A DNA stretch of 40,744 bases from an uncultured Eubacteriales bacterium. Its GTDB lineage: Bacteria > Bacillota > Clostridia > Christensenellales > CAG-138. This document shows, piece by piece, positions 15,664 through 23,056 of this stretch. The stretch is taken from positions 1 to 40,744 of the forward strand of contig UQXE01000019.1 of the NCBI GenBank assembly GCA_900544965.1, given 5' to 3'. The position numbers and the translations under genes were made by a program. Within the stretch, counting starts at the first letter, position 1. Each line of letters starts with the position of its first letter. The notes beneath the pieces were generated by a model that was given only the letters and a program-made list of their open reading frames with translations, was not told the DNA's origin and did not search any database.

Positions 15664-16524
15664 ATGCATACCGAAATTGAATGGGTTGCGAGATCTCTGG
15701 GCTTCTCACGGGTATACTATATTGACCCTTCGCTTGAGAAAACTGGCTACGGTCTTCCTGCCTTTACAAAAACCATTTTGGTCTTGGCGTGGGCATATGT
15801 CCCCCACAGCATTGACGAACCAATTCCCGCATATTACTTGGCGTCTAACTCATCATACCATGCCGGCAATGCCTTTGTATCAAATCTTAGGGGAATGGGG
15901 GCGCGTACTGAGAGGTCTCACGTCCCGGTGATACCGCTGCTCCTCAACGCAAAAATCGGCGTTATGGGCCTTAACGGGCTCTTAAGGTTAAAAGGGCTGG
16001 GATCAAGAACCGTTCTTACCACGTTTGTTACAGAGCTGTGCGGTCCCCTGAGCACGGAAGAGCCGTGCGAGGAATGCGGATGCTGTTCCATGTGCGCGCG
16101 CGCATGCCTTACGGGGGCGATAACCGCGAACGGAGTTGATTATAAGCGATGTATACGCTGGCATATGGGCACGGCATGCCACCCCGATTTTGTCAAGGAA
16201 ATGCTGCCTGGGTTTCTTGGGTGTGAAATATGCCAGGCTGTTTGCCCTAAAAACGCCATCGCCGGTACGAAAGAACCGGATGATGATGTGGCCAAGGCGT
16301 TCGACCTGCCTAGACTAATACGTGGCGACGCGTCAGCCGCCCGACTTCTTGTGGGGCGCAACCAGTCCAGCAACGGGAAGCTGATTGCCGAAGCTATAAC
16401 TCTAGCAGCAAAACGCGGAGTTTATGCGGATGCCATACGCGCAGGCAGCGATTCGGGTTTTGAAGCTGTTAGGGACGCGGTTAGATGGGCTGACATAATA
16501 TTAAAGAACAGGTTTAGAATATGA
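15664..16524 (+). CDS. QueG-like protein with two [4Fe-4S] clusters
   Basis: A 286-aa cytoplasmic protein related to epoxyqueuosine reductase. It has a ferredoxin-like first cluster set, Cys138-x2-Cys141-x2-Cys144-x3-Cys148 in CGCCSMCARACLTGAI, and a second, Cys187-x2-Cys190-x3-Cys194 in GCEICQAVCPKNA, with Cys163 or Cys172 as possible fourth ligands. It differs from true QueG: the segment after the first cluster reads DYKRCIRWHMGTACHP where QueG has a conserved CISYLTIE-type stretch, the catalytic N-terminal half is poorly conserved, and there is no HEAT-repeat tail. It is better called a QueG-family iron-sulfur protein of unknown substrate. GGAGG precedes the ATG. Monocistronic. Confidence 0.72.
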   Translation: MHTEIEWVARSLGFSRVYYIDPSLEKTGYGLPAFTKTILVLAWAYVPHSIDEPIPAYYLASNSSYHAGNAFVSNLRGMGARTERSHVPVIPLLLNAKIGVMGLNGLLRLKGLGSRTVLTTFVTELCGPLSTEEPCEECGCCSMCARACLTGAITANGVDYKRCIRWHMGTACHPDFVKEMLPGFLGCEICQAVCPKNAIAGTKEPDDDVAKAFDLPRLIRGDASAARLLVGRNQSSNGKLIAEAITLAAKRGVYADAIRAGSDSGFEAVRDAVRWADIILKNRFRI

Positions 16525-16548
16525 AAAAGCTTAAACGATAAATATCCT

Positions 16549-16583
16549 CAGTTGACAAGGGTAACAGAACTTTAAGTCAACTG
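16549..16583 (+). terminator. 8-bp inverted repeat downstream of the QueG-like gene
   Basis: CAGTTGAC (16549-16556) is exactly complementary to GTCAACTG (16576-16583) with a 19-nt gap and no clear T-run. It may be a weak terminator of the preceding gene or an operator upstream of the candidate small RNA. Confidence 0.35.
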
Positions 16584-16632
16584 TAACAATTTTGTGATGA
16601 TCTATCGGCAAGACTGGCTTATAATAATATTG

Positions 16633-16709
16633 CAAGTGAAAAGCAGTGGATGATCTCCTTTCAGATACCGTTGCTAGAAGGTCGTTCCCCATGGGGGACG
16701 GCTTTTTTC
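16633..16709 (+). ncRNA. Candidate small RNA with an anti-SD loop and intrinsic terminator
   Basis: A TATAAT (16620-16625) is followed by two hairpins. The first pairs AGCAGTGG (16642-16649) with CCGTTGCT (16668-16675) and exposes an 18-nt loop containing CTCCTTTC. The second (16678-16705, about 12 bp with GU pairs, loop CATG) ends in TTTTTT, a standard terminator. There is no ORF. The predicted transcript is about 75-85 nt. The CU-rich loop could pair with Shine-Dalgarno sites. No -35 box was found at the right distance, so the promoter is uncertain. Confidence 0.5.
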
Positions 16710-16754
16710 ATGTTTATGTTAGATATTTAGGGAGGTAATTATGCGGGGCGTTGG

Positions 16755-16868
16755 ATGAATACAAGAAGGCTTCTATTTTTATTAAAGCATTTGCTTTTTA
16801 TCCGCCGTGCTGTTAATTGCGAATTTTTTATGAACGGCGTTATGTTTCCACAAAAAGTCACAGAATAA
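16755..16868 (+). CDS. Possible 37-aa peptide behind a 5-codon leader
   Basis: GGGAGG precedes an ATG at 16741 that opens only five codons (MRGVG) and stops at 16758. Its stop overlaps, in the ATGA fashion, an ATG at 16755 that opens 37 codons beginning MNTRRLLFLLKHLLFIRRAV, basic and hydrophobic at the N-terminus. The arrangement is that of translational coupling but may be chance. The gap 16525-17002 otherwise contains the small RNA and the mreB promoter. Confidence 0.25.
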   Translation: MNTRRLLFLLKHLLFIRRAVNCEFFMNGVMFPQKVTE

Positions 16869-16924
16869 TGCACCGTCAGGCTTGCCGTGACGTTCGGTAA
16901 ATGATAAAATAACTTTGCAACATT

Positions 16925-16958
16925 TACATTTGTAAATGTACGTGATTTATTGTATTAT
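16925..16958 (+). promoter_or_regulatory. mreB promoter overlapped by a palindromic operator
   Basis: TTGTAA (16930-16935), 17-bp spacer, TATTAT (16953-16958). The -35 lies inside TACATTTGTAAATGTA (16925-16940), a 7-bp inverted repeat that also contains TACATTTGTA, matching the TACAnnTGTA box bound by CopY/BlaI/MecI-type repressors. This suggests repressor control of the promoter. The predicted leader is about 38 nt. Confidence 0.6.
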
Positions 16959-17002
16959 CATGACATATATACGCGCCTTGGGCGCTTTGGGAAGGAACAC
17001 AG

Positions 17003-18049
17003 ATGGGTTTTTTAGAGTTTAACGATGTAGGAATAGATCTCGGCACCTCCAGCGTGCTTGTGTATGTAAGCAATAAGGGGATAGTGCTCAGGGAGCCGTC
17101 GGTCGTCGCTGTTGAAAAGATAACCGGGCGTATCATGGCGATAGGGGAAGAGGCCAGGCGCATGCTAGGGCGAACTCCTGGGAACATAATAGCCATCCGT
17201 CCGCTTCGGGATGGAGTAATTTCCAATTTTGACATTACGCAGCGGCTTTTACAGCATTTTTTGAAAAAGGTGGTTGGAACGCGCATATTATTCAAGCCCA
17301 AGGTAGTTGTATGTGTCCCTTCGGGAGTTACCCAGGTTGAAAAACGTTCTGTTATCGACGCGACGGAAAGCGCCGGAGCGCGGTACGCATATCTTATTGA
17401 CGAGCCGATAGCCGCGGCAATAGGAGCTGGAATAGATATATCCCAGCCACGCGGCAACATGGTGCTGGATATTGGCGGCGGTACCACCGATGTGGCGGTA
17501 ATTTCCCTGCGCGACGCAGTGTTGTCCGAATCCATCAAGATAGCCGGCGACAAGTTCAACGACTCGATAGTCCGCTACATGCGCAAGAAGCATAACCTCC
17601 TCATAGGCGAACGCACGGCTGAGGAGATGAAGATAAGGATTGGGTCGGCCTATCCGAGAAAGGAACAGCTGTTTATAGACGTCAGGGGCCGCAACCTCAT
17701 ATCTGGGCTGCCTCAGGCAATAGTGGTTGGCTCCAACGAGATGATAGACGCGCTTGAAGAACCTCTTCAGTCGATACTTGAAAGCGTGCGAAGCATTTTT
17801 GAAAAGACCCCGCCCGAGCTCGCAAGCGATATTGCTGAAAACGGCATATGCCTTACAGGCGGCGGCGCGCTGCTCTACGGTATGGATAAATTCATTGCCG
17901 AGCATACGAAGGTGCCATGTTATGTAGCTGAGGATCCCATATCCTGCGTGGCGATAGGCACGGGTAAGGTTTTAGAAAACCTTGAGGACTTCTCAATAGG
18001 TACCAGCGCTGTTTACGATTATCGAAGGGGCGATTTCTTCGAAGGATAA
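17003..18049 (+). CDS. mreB: MreB/Mbl-type actin-like rod-shape protein
   Basis: A 348-aa bacterial actin that polymerises under the membrane and guides lateral cell-wall synthesis. ATP-binding motifs are visible: GIDLGTSSVLVY near residue 10, KPKVVVCVPSGVTQVEKR, DEPIAAAIGAGIDI, LDIGGGTTDVAVISL (phosphate 2) and LTGGGALLYGMDKFI (adenosine). Length is normal. GGGAAGGA precedes the ATG. It stands alone, with no mreC or mreD nearby, which is common for Mbl or MreBH paralogues, so it may be a second copy. A class A PBP gene converges on it. Its promoter carries a repressor-type palindrome. Confidence 0.92.
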   Translation: MGFLEFNDVGIDLGTSSVLVYVSNKGIVLREPSVVAVEKITGRIMAIGEEARRMLGRTPGNIIAIRPLRDGVISNFDITQRLLQHFLKKVVGTRILFKPKVVVCVPSGVTQVEKRSVIDATESAGARYAYLIDEPIAAAIGAGIDISQPRGNMVLDIGGGTTDVAVISLRDAVLSESIKIAGDKFNDSIVRYMRKKHNLLIGERTAEEMKIRIGSAYPRKEQLFIDVRGRNLISGLPQAIVVGSNEMIDALEEPLQSILESVRSIFEKTPPELASDIAENGICLTGGGALLYGMDKFIAEHTKVPCYVAEDPISCVAIGTGKVLENLEDFSIGTSAVYDYRRGDFFEG

Positions 18050-18070
18050 TGAAATGCCTTATAAAGCGAA

Positions 18071-18096
18071 AGGGCCGGCAATCCGGTCCTTTTTTC
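18071..18096 (+). terminator. Terminator of mreB
   Basis: AGGGCCGG (18071-18078) pairs with CCGGTCCT (18083-18090) with a CAAT loop and a following T6 run. Confidence 0.88.
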
Positions 18097-18145
18097 ATAT
18101 ACAGTAAATGATTCTAGTATTTTGAATTCGGAGGCGCTTTTAGAT

Positions 18146-20611
18146 TTAAAATGGAAGAATAAACGCTTCCCCTCCAGGGGTGGGGCGGGGCGGATTGTCC
18201 GTTTCGCCGGAATCATCCGTTGGAATGGAAGGGTCCGGAGTAGTATATTCGGGGTCATCCGTATAATTTGGTATGTCAACTGGCGGCACGAAGGACTGGT
18301 CCGTTTGTATGGTAACGGACTTTGACTTAATTCCCTCTACAGGCTTGCCGTCTATTATTATTTCAGGATGCACAGGCACTATATAATAGGCATATCTCAT
18401 GCCATGCTCCGCCGATGTGTCGGCATACGTCACCCTGTTGGTGTTTCCACTCCACTCCCCTATGAGCACCACGGATCCATAGTTATCCTGACGAAACAGT
18501 CTGTATAGGATATGGCTTTTCAAAGGCGTAAAGCTTATGCGCGGCAGCCCGTTAGCCAACTCGCCCTTAATATCGTTGGGCGGCGCCGGAAGGGACCAGT
18601 ATTCGCTGCGTATGCCCGGCTCCGTTCCCTCCGCGAAAACCTCCTTGACGACCATGTTTGACGGTGTAAGCGCAGTTGCAAGCACCGCCGAATGGCTGTT
18701 TGCCAGGGTGTATCCATCCAGCCGGTATTCCTTAACGCCTTTGGGCATTGCAAAGTCTATTTCACTCCCGTTTGGATATAGATACTTGAACAGCTCATAG
18801 AGTATTAATGCCGGATACGAGCCTCCCGTAGCGTCCGAAGGCAGTTTTTTTCCGTCTTCGTCCTTATCGTACCCAATCCATACAGTTGCTGTATATTCGG
18901 GATTATAGGCCGCCATCCATGCGTCGCGCGTGCTGCTGCTGTCGCCCACGGTTCCAGTTTTTCCGGCTATAGGCATTTCAAGCGCGGACAGCCTGTGCCC
19001 CGTCCCCTCAAGCACCGCGCTTTTAAGCATGCTTGTGAGTATATAGGAGTTTTCCTCGCTCATGACCCTTATCATTGAGGACTCGCGTTCGTAGAGCGTC
19101 TCTCCGGACGAGTCGGTAATCTTTGTTATCAATGCCGGAGCGTCATAATACCCGCCTGACGCAAAGCAAGCATAGGCCCCCGCCAGTTGAAGCGGCGACA
19201 CCCCATAGGTAAAGCCGCCGAGAGCTAGGGCCAGGCCGCCGTCAGCCTCGTCAAATTCTATGCCAAGCCTTTGTGCAAACAACTTTCCGCCGGAAACGCT
19301 TACATCCGACAGCACCTTTACCGCCGGTACATTAAGGGAACGCTTTACAGCCTCTCTCATTGTAACCCATCCATAATACTTCCCTCCGGCATTGCCTGGC
19401 TCGTAGTCTCCAAAGCTTGTAGGCTCGTCCAGTATCATCGTGGCGGCCGTATAGCCGTGATACTCAAGCGCGGGCGCGTATGAGATTATAGGCTTTATTA
19501 CGGATCCAGGCTGCCTTCTGATGTCTGTAGCGCGGTTAAATCCATGCGCAACATCATATTCGCGTCCGCCCATTACGGCGGCGACCATACGCGTATTTAC
19601 GTCGACTACAACAATCGCCCCCTGCACGTCTTCGGCGGGGAACAGCTCTTCGTTTTTCATAAGCTGGGCACAGTATTCCTGAAGCCCTGAATCCATAGCT
19701 GTGTAGATCTTATAGCCGCCCGTAAGCAGGGTTTCCGTATTAACGTTAAGAATAGAGCAGGCCTCTTCAATCGCCATATCTATGTAATAATTTCTTACGT
19801 TTCTGTTGGTTGCGGTGCTGAGCGTGACCGGTTCCTCACGATATTTCGTATACTCATCTTCCGATATATAGCCATAGTCACGCATCAAGGATAGTACAAG
19901 GTTACGCCTGTTTAACGACTTTTCCATATTGAGGTGGGGGGCGTAATTGGACGGGGATTTCAAAATGCCAGCAAGCATTGCCGCCTGCGCTACCGTAAGC
20001 TCGTTTGCGTGTACGCCGAAATAGCCGCGCGCCGCTGCCTCCACGCCATAATAGCCCGCACCGAAGTAGACGTAATTCAGATACATCTCCAATATCTCGT
20101 CCTTGTCGAACTGTCTCTCCATTTTACATGCAAGCACGGCTTCCTCAAGCTTTCTTGCCATTGTTTTTTCCGGCTTTTCCTCTTCGGTGGTCAGATGGCT
20201 TAGTTTTATAAGCTGCTGGCTTATCGTTGACGCCCCCTGTTCCAGGCTGCCAACCTTTAAATCGTGCAGCGCCGCGCCGAAGATTCTAATAATATCAACT
20301 CCGCCATGCTCGTAAAACCTGGCGTCCTCCGCAGATATAAAGGCATAGCGGACATGCATGGGTATTTCGTCAATGCCTATCCACTGCCTGTTTTCCTTAC
20401 TGTACAGAAGGCTGGCCTCGCCGCCGTTTTTGTCATAGACCATAAGCGACTTCTTTGAATCCAAGATGAGTTCCGGCTCAAAGTCATGCCATTCATCCAT
20501 GTCAAACACGTCAACAGCAAAAAACACGAGAAACGCAATCACAGCAAGGGTTACTCCCAGAATAACCCTCCGGATTGCCCTCCACTTGCTTTTTTTATTT
20601 TTCTTTTCCAT
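18146..20611 (-). CDS. Class A penicillin-binding protein (transglycosylase/transpeptidase)
   Basis: An 821-aa bifunctional peptidoglycan synthase (PBP1 type). A short basic N-terminus and one membrane anchor (residues 14-36) precede the GT51 glycosyltransferase domain, with catalytic Glu95 in ISAEDARFYEHGG and GASTISQQLIK at 126-136. The transpeptidase domain has Ser370-x-x-Lys373 (GSVIK), Ser425-Leu-Asn (SLN) and KTGT at 551-554. A C-terminal fibronectin-like beta domain (about 680-780) ends in a Pro/Asp/Thr tail. The ATG at 20611 (MEKKNKK) follows GGGGG; the nine upstream codons are unsupported. It converges on mreB, and both genes serve lateral wall growth. Confidence 0.93.
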   Translation of the reverse strand: MEKKNKKSKWRAIRRVILGVTLAVIAFLVFFAVDVFDMDEWHDFEPELILDSKKSLMVYDKNGGEASLLYSKENRQWIGIDEIPMHVRYAFISAEDARFYEHGGVDIIRIFGAALHDLKVGSLEQGASTISQQLIKLSHLTTEEEKPEKTMARKLEEAVLACKMERQFDKDEILEMYLNYVYFGAGYYGVEAAARGYFGVHANELTVAQAAMLAGILKSPSNYAPHLNMEKSLNRRNLVLSLMRDYGYISEDEYTKYREEPVTLSTATNRNVRNYYIDMAIEEACSILNVNTETLLTGGYKIYTAMDSGLQEYCAQLMKNEELFPAEDVQGAIVVVDVNTRMVAAVMGGREYDVAHGFNRATDIRRQPGSVIKPIISYAPALEYHGYTAATMILDEPTSFGDYEPGNAGGKYYGWVTMREAVKRSLNVPAVKVLSDVSVSGGKLFAQRLGIEFDEADGGLALALGGFTYGVSPLQLAGAYACFASGGYYDAPALITKITDSSGETLYERESSMIRVMSEENSYILTSMLKSAVLEGTGHRLSALEMPIAGKTGTVGDSSSTRDAWMAAYNPEYTATVWIGYDKDEDGKKLPSDATGGSYPALILYELFKYLYPNGSEIDFAMPKGVKEYRLDGYTLANSHSAVLATALTPSNMVVKEVFAEGTEPGIRSEYWSLPAPPNDIKGELANGLPRISFTPLKSHILYRLFRQDNYGSVVLIGEWSGNTNRVTYADTSAEHGMRYAYYIVPVHPEIIIDGKPVEGIKSKSVTIQTDQSFVPPVDIPNYTDDPEYTTPDPSIPTDDSGETDNPPRPTPGGEAFILPF

Positions 20612-20702
20612 AATCAAACCCCCAAAGCTGTATATCAAAAGGTAGCTATGCGTATATTTTTGCCAAATACCGGTCTGTTTATTAAAATGTTTATCTGTAA
20701 GT

Positions 20703-20802
20703 AAAAATCCGGCTTAAAGTTAGCGGGTTTCTCATAGAGGTTACTGCCTGTGCAAATAGTGAAAGGACGGATTTTTGAATTTTTGCGGCGTTACTGAGCC
20801 GC
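20703..20802. other. Structured intergenic segment between the PBP and GT2 genes
   Basis: The divergent gap 20612-21117 holds AAAAATCCG (20703-20711) exactly complementary to CGGATTTTT (20768-20776), enclosing 56 nt, followed by a GCGGC/GCCGC hairpin (20785-20802) with a T-rich tail. A further hairpin, AACGC/GCGTT, lies near 20968-20984. Several TATAAT-like boxes occur between 20930 and 20965 without convincing -35 partners. No ORF is supported here. It could be a leader RNA of either gene; I do not recognise a riboswitch class. Confidence 0.35.
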
Positions 20803-21117
20803 GATATTTTCAGGAGCAGCCCTATCGCATAATAGGAGGCCAACACAAAACACTTTTTTTGAAATTCTTTAATTTGGGCTTGTTAAACTTCCGAATTTAG
20901 ACAATAATAGTATAGAGGTAATTTTAACTTATAATCTGGAAAAGGGAGCGTCATAATTATAATCGGCAACGCCTTATCAGCGTTAAGCGGGCGTCCGTGA
21001 TTTGCGCGTACCCATGATCATGTTATTCTGATAGGTATAAATTACTCGACAGCAATGCCACATATAAGCCGTACGGCTGTGATTGGTAAGCTAATATGCT
21101 CAAAAACGAGAGGATAT

Positions 21118-22164
21118 ATGGAATACTACGTTTTAATACCGGCCTATAAGCCCGACAAGAGACTTATTTCGTTAATAGAAGAGTTACAGGCTGCATCATT
21201 AAAGGTGCTTGTAGTAGACGATGGAAGCGGCAAGGACTGTTCGCAAATTTTCAGCTCCGTAAGGTCGCTTGGCGTAGAGGTAATCTCCTACCCTGATAAT
21301 CGCGGCAAAGGCTCCGCGCTTAAAACCGGCCTTAAGCGCCTAAAGGAGATGGGGAATGTCGCGGGCGTAGTAACGGCTGACGCCGACGGCCAGCACCTCC
21401 CCGCTGACATCTTAAAAGTAATGGACGCATTAAAGGCGGATGCACATGCCTTTGTCCTGGGCGTAAGACGGTTTGCAGCCAAACATGTCCCGCTGCGCTC
21501 CAAAATCGGAAACTGGATAACCAAGATAGCATTCTATATGGTTTCAGGAATACACGTATCTGATACCCAAACAGGGTTGAGGGGTGTGCATTCTTCGCTT
21601 TTCGATGTTCTCATATCTTTGGAAGGCGAAAGATATGAATACGAAATGGACATGCTCCTCAACCTTAAATCCTGGCCGGTACATGTGATTGAGGTTCCAA
21701 TAAACACCGTATATATCGACGGGAATAAAAGTTCAAGCTTTAATTCCTTTAATGACGCTTTCTGCATATTTAAAAGGCTTATAAAATTCTCTGCGTCGTC
21801 GCTTACTTCGGCAGCAGTGGATTATGCGGTATATTATGCGTTATGCCTTGCGTTTCCAATAGTCCCCTTTATACCCGCCAACATAATTCAGCCCGCCGCC
21901 ATTTGGCTGGTCTGCGCGCGTATAGTCAGCTCGGCCCTTAACTATTCGATAAACCGCTACTTTGTATTTAAAAAGAACAGCCGCGGCAGCCTCTGGAAAT
22001 TTGCGCTGCTGGCAGGCTGTGTTATGCTTGTAAGCGCATTTGGCATAGATATACTGGTTGGCGTGGGAGTTGGATACCTGCTCTCTAAGATTTTGGTTGA
22101 CACTCCGATGTTCTTTGTAAACTACTATTTTCAGAATAAGTTTATCTTTACAAAGGGCGCCTGA
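21118..22164 (+). CDS. GT2 glycosyltransferase fused to a GtrA-like membrane domain
   Basis: A 348-aa fusion. Residues 1-220 are a DPM1/GtrB-like family 2 glycosyltransferase (MEYYVLIPAYKPD, VLVVDDGSGKD, DNRGKGSALKTG, TADADGQH with the DxD at 88-90, DTQTGLRG, RYEYEMDML), which loads a sugar onto polyprenyl phosphate. Residues 225-345 form a four-helix GtrA-type domain (FSASSLTSAAVDYAVYYAL, SSALNYSINRYFVFKK, NYYFQNKFIFTKG), the presumed flippase or membrane partner. The pair is usually encoded by separate genes. The ATG at 21118 follows GAGAGGA; the 21 upstream codons lack a ribosome site. Role: likely decoration of wall polymers or glycolipids, sugar unknown. Confidence 0.88.
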   Translation: MEYYVLIPAYKPDKRLISLIEELQAASLKVLVVDDGSGKDCSQIFSSVRSLGVEVISYPDNRGKGSALKTGLKRLKEMGNVAGVVTADADGQHLPADILKVMDALKADAHAFVLGVRRFAAKHVPLRSKIGNWITKIAFYMVSGIHVSDTQTGLRGVHSSLFDVLISLEGERYEYEMDMLLNLKSWPVHVIEVPINTVYIDGNKSSSFNSFNDAFCIFKRLIKFSASSLTSAAVDYAVYYALCLAFPIVPFIPANIIQPAAIWLVCARIVSSALNYSINRYFVFKKNSRGSLWKFALLAGCVMLVSAFGIDILVGVGVGYLLSKILVDTPMFFVNYYFQNKFIFTKGA

Positions 22165-22193
22165 GTCCGTTAACGAGTATTATCCTCATTCGT

Positions 22194-22234
22194 CCCCCAG
22201 CCGGCATATCAAAGGCAAGATGCAGCGCTGGGGG
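22194..22234 (+). terminator. Hairpin after the GT2-GtrA gene
   Basis: CCCCCAGC (22194-22201) pairs with GCTGGGGG (22227-22234) across a 25-nt loop. The downstream T-run is poor, so termination is uncertain. Confidence 0.4.
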
Positions 22235-22263
22235 CGTTGATTTGTATCTATAGGTGAAACGCA

Positions 22264-22598
22264 ATGCCAATTACCATTGATGTGGTAGTGGAGCACAATG
22301 ACCTTGGATTTTTGATGCAATCCACAAACTTTATCGGCGCATATTCGCGCGGCGAAACAATAGGCCAAGCGCTTGATAAGTTTCCTAAGGATGTCGCCAG
22401 ATACGTAATGTGGCTTTTGGGAACTCAGCTTTCAACAAACGAGGCGTATGAAGTCAACGTTGTACAGGAAAAAGAAGTGGTCTTCAGATATACGACGCTG
22501 ATTCAGACATACTTTTTGATATGGAAAAATCCCCGCTTGATATTAACGAATATAGTACTCTTATATCGCTTGCCCTGAAATCAGCGGCCGACTTTTAA
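22264..22598 (+). pseudogene. Frameshifted HicB-like small protein gene
   Basis: The frame from 22264 encodes MPITIDVVVEHNDLGFLM and a segment like HicB antitoxins (GAYSRGETIGQALDKFPKDV, resembling the usual G-x-TxxEAL stretch). At about 22480-22482 the sensible frame changes: in the -1 frame the sequence continues as LQIYDADSDILFDMEKSPLD, then INEYSTLISLALKSAADF, to a TAA ending at 22598. Restoring one base would give a 111-aa protein. As written, the first frame drifts to 22578. This is a recent single-base loss, a sequencing error or, less likely, programmed frameshifting. AGGTG precedes the ATG. No HicA toxin partner is adjacent. Confidence 0.5.
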
Positions 22599-22660
22599 CT
22601 TTTATATAATTCAATACCCGATAACCAGCGTACCAATAAAGAATCGAGAAAAAACATTTT

Positions 22661-22819
22661 ATGGGGACGCCCACCGCTGAGGAAATGTAAATCCATACAA
22701 ACAATGTTGCCAGCTACTATACTCGGGAAATAGGGGCTGCGCTTTCAAATACGACAAACATATTCAAAAATCATATAGATGAAATTAAGAGTATAGAGCA
22801 AATATCTGGGTTTCTTTAA
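22661..22819 (+). pseudogene. Stop-interrupted coding remnant
   Basis: An ATG at 22661 opens MGTPTAEEM, stops at 22688, and the same frame then continues for 42 plausible codons (IHTNNVASYYTREIGAALSN and then TTNIFKNHIDEIKSIEQISGFL) to a TAA at 22817-22819. Composition looks protein-like but I cannot name it. A further 33-codon ORF with GGAG before its ATG (22853-22954, contains CKKC) may be chance. The gap 22599-23056 therefore looks like decaying accessory genes. Confidence 0.3.
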
Positions 22820-23008
22820 TAATAACCTTTTTTATGGCATCTACGGAGAACAATGAACCTTAAGAAACATATTGCGCCGGTTTATATGGCACGACCGGAT
22901 ACATGCAAAAAATGCACACCATGGCGTCTTCTATATGGGGAGATAGCGCAATAGCCGATCCGTTTTATTTCGGAGTGTCAGCATGATCACCATTTCTTTC
23001 ATGAGTTC

Positions 23009-23042
23009 AAGCGCCATCCCCGTTATAATGTGGATGGCGCTT
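23009..23042. terminator. Terminator at the end of the ftsZ transcript
   Basis: AAGCGCCATC (23009-23018) pairs with GATGGCGCTT (23033-23042), a perfect 10-bp stem 15 bp past the ftsZ stop. The T-rich side is better on the plus strand, so it may also end transcripts from the remnant region. Confidence 0.6.
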
Positions 23043-23056
23043 TAGCTATTATTATC

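Noticed and set aside
15664..16524. Naming the iron-sulfur protein queG
   Set aside because: The cysteine clusters match, but the segment conserved in QueG after the first cluster and the C-terminal domain do not.
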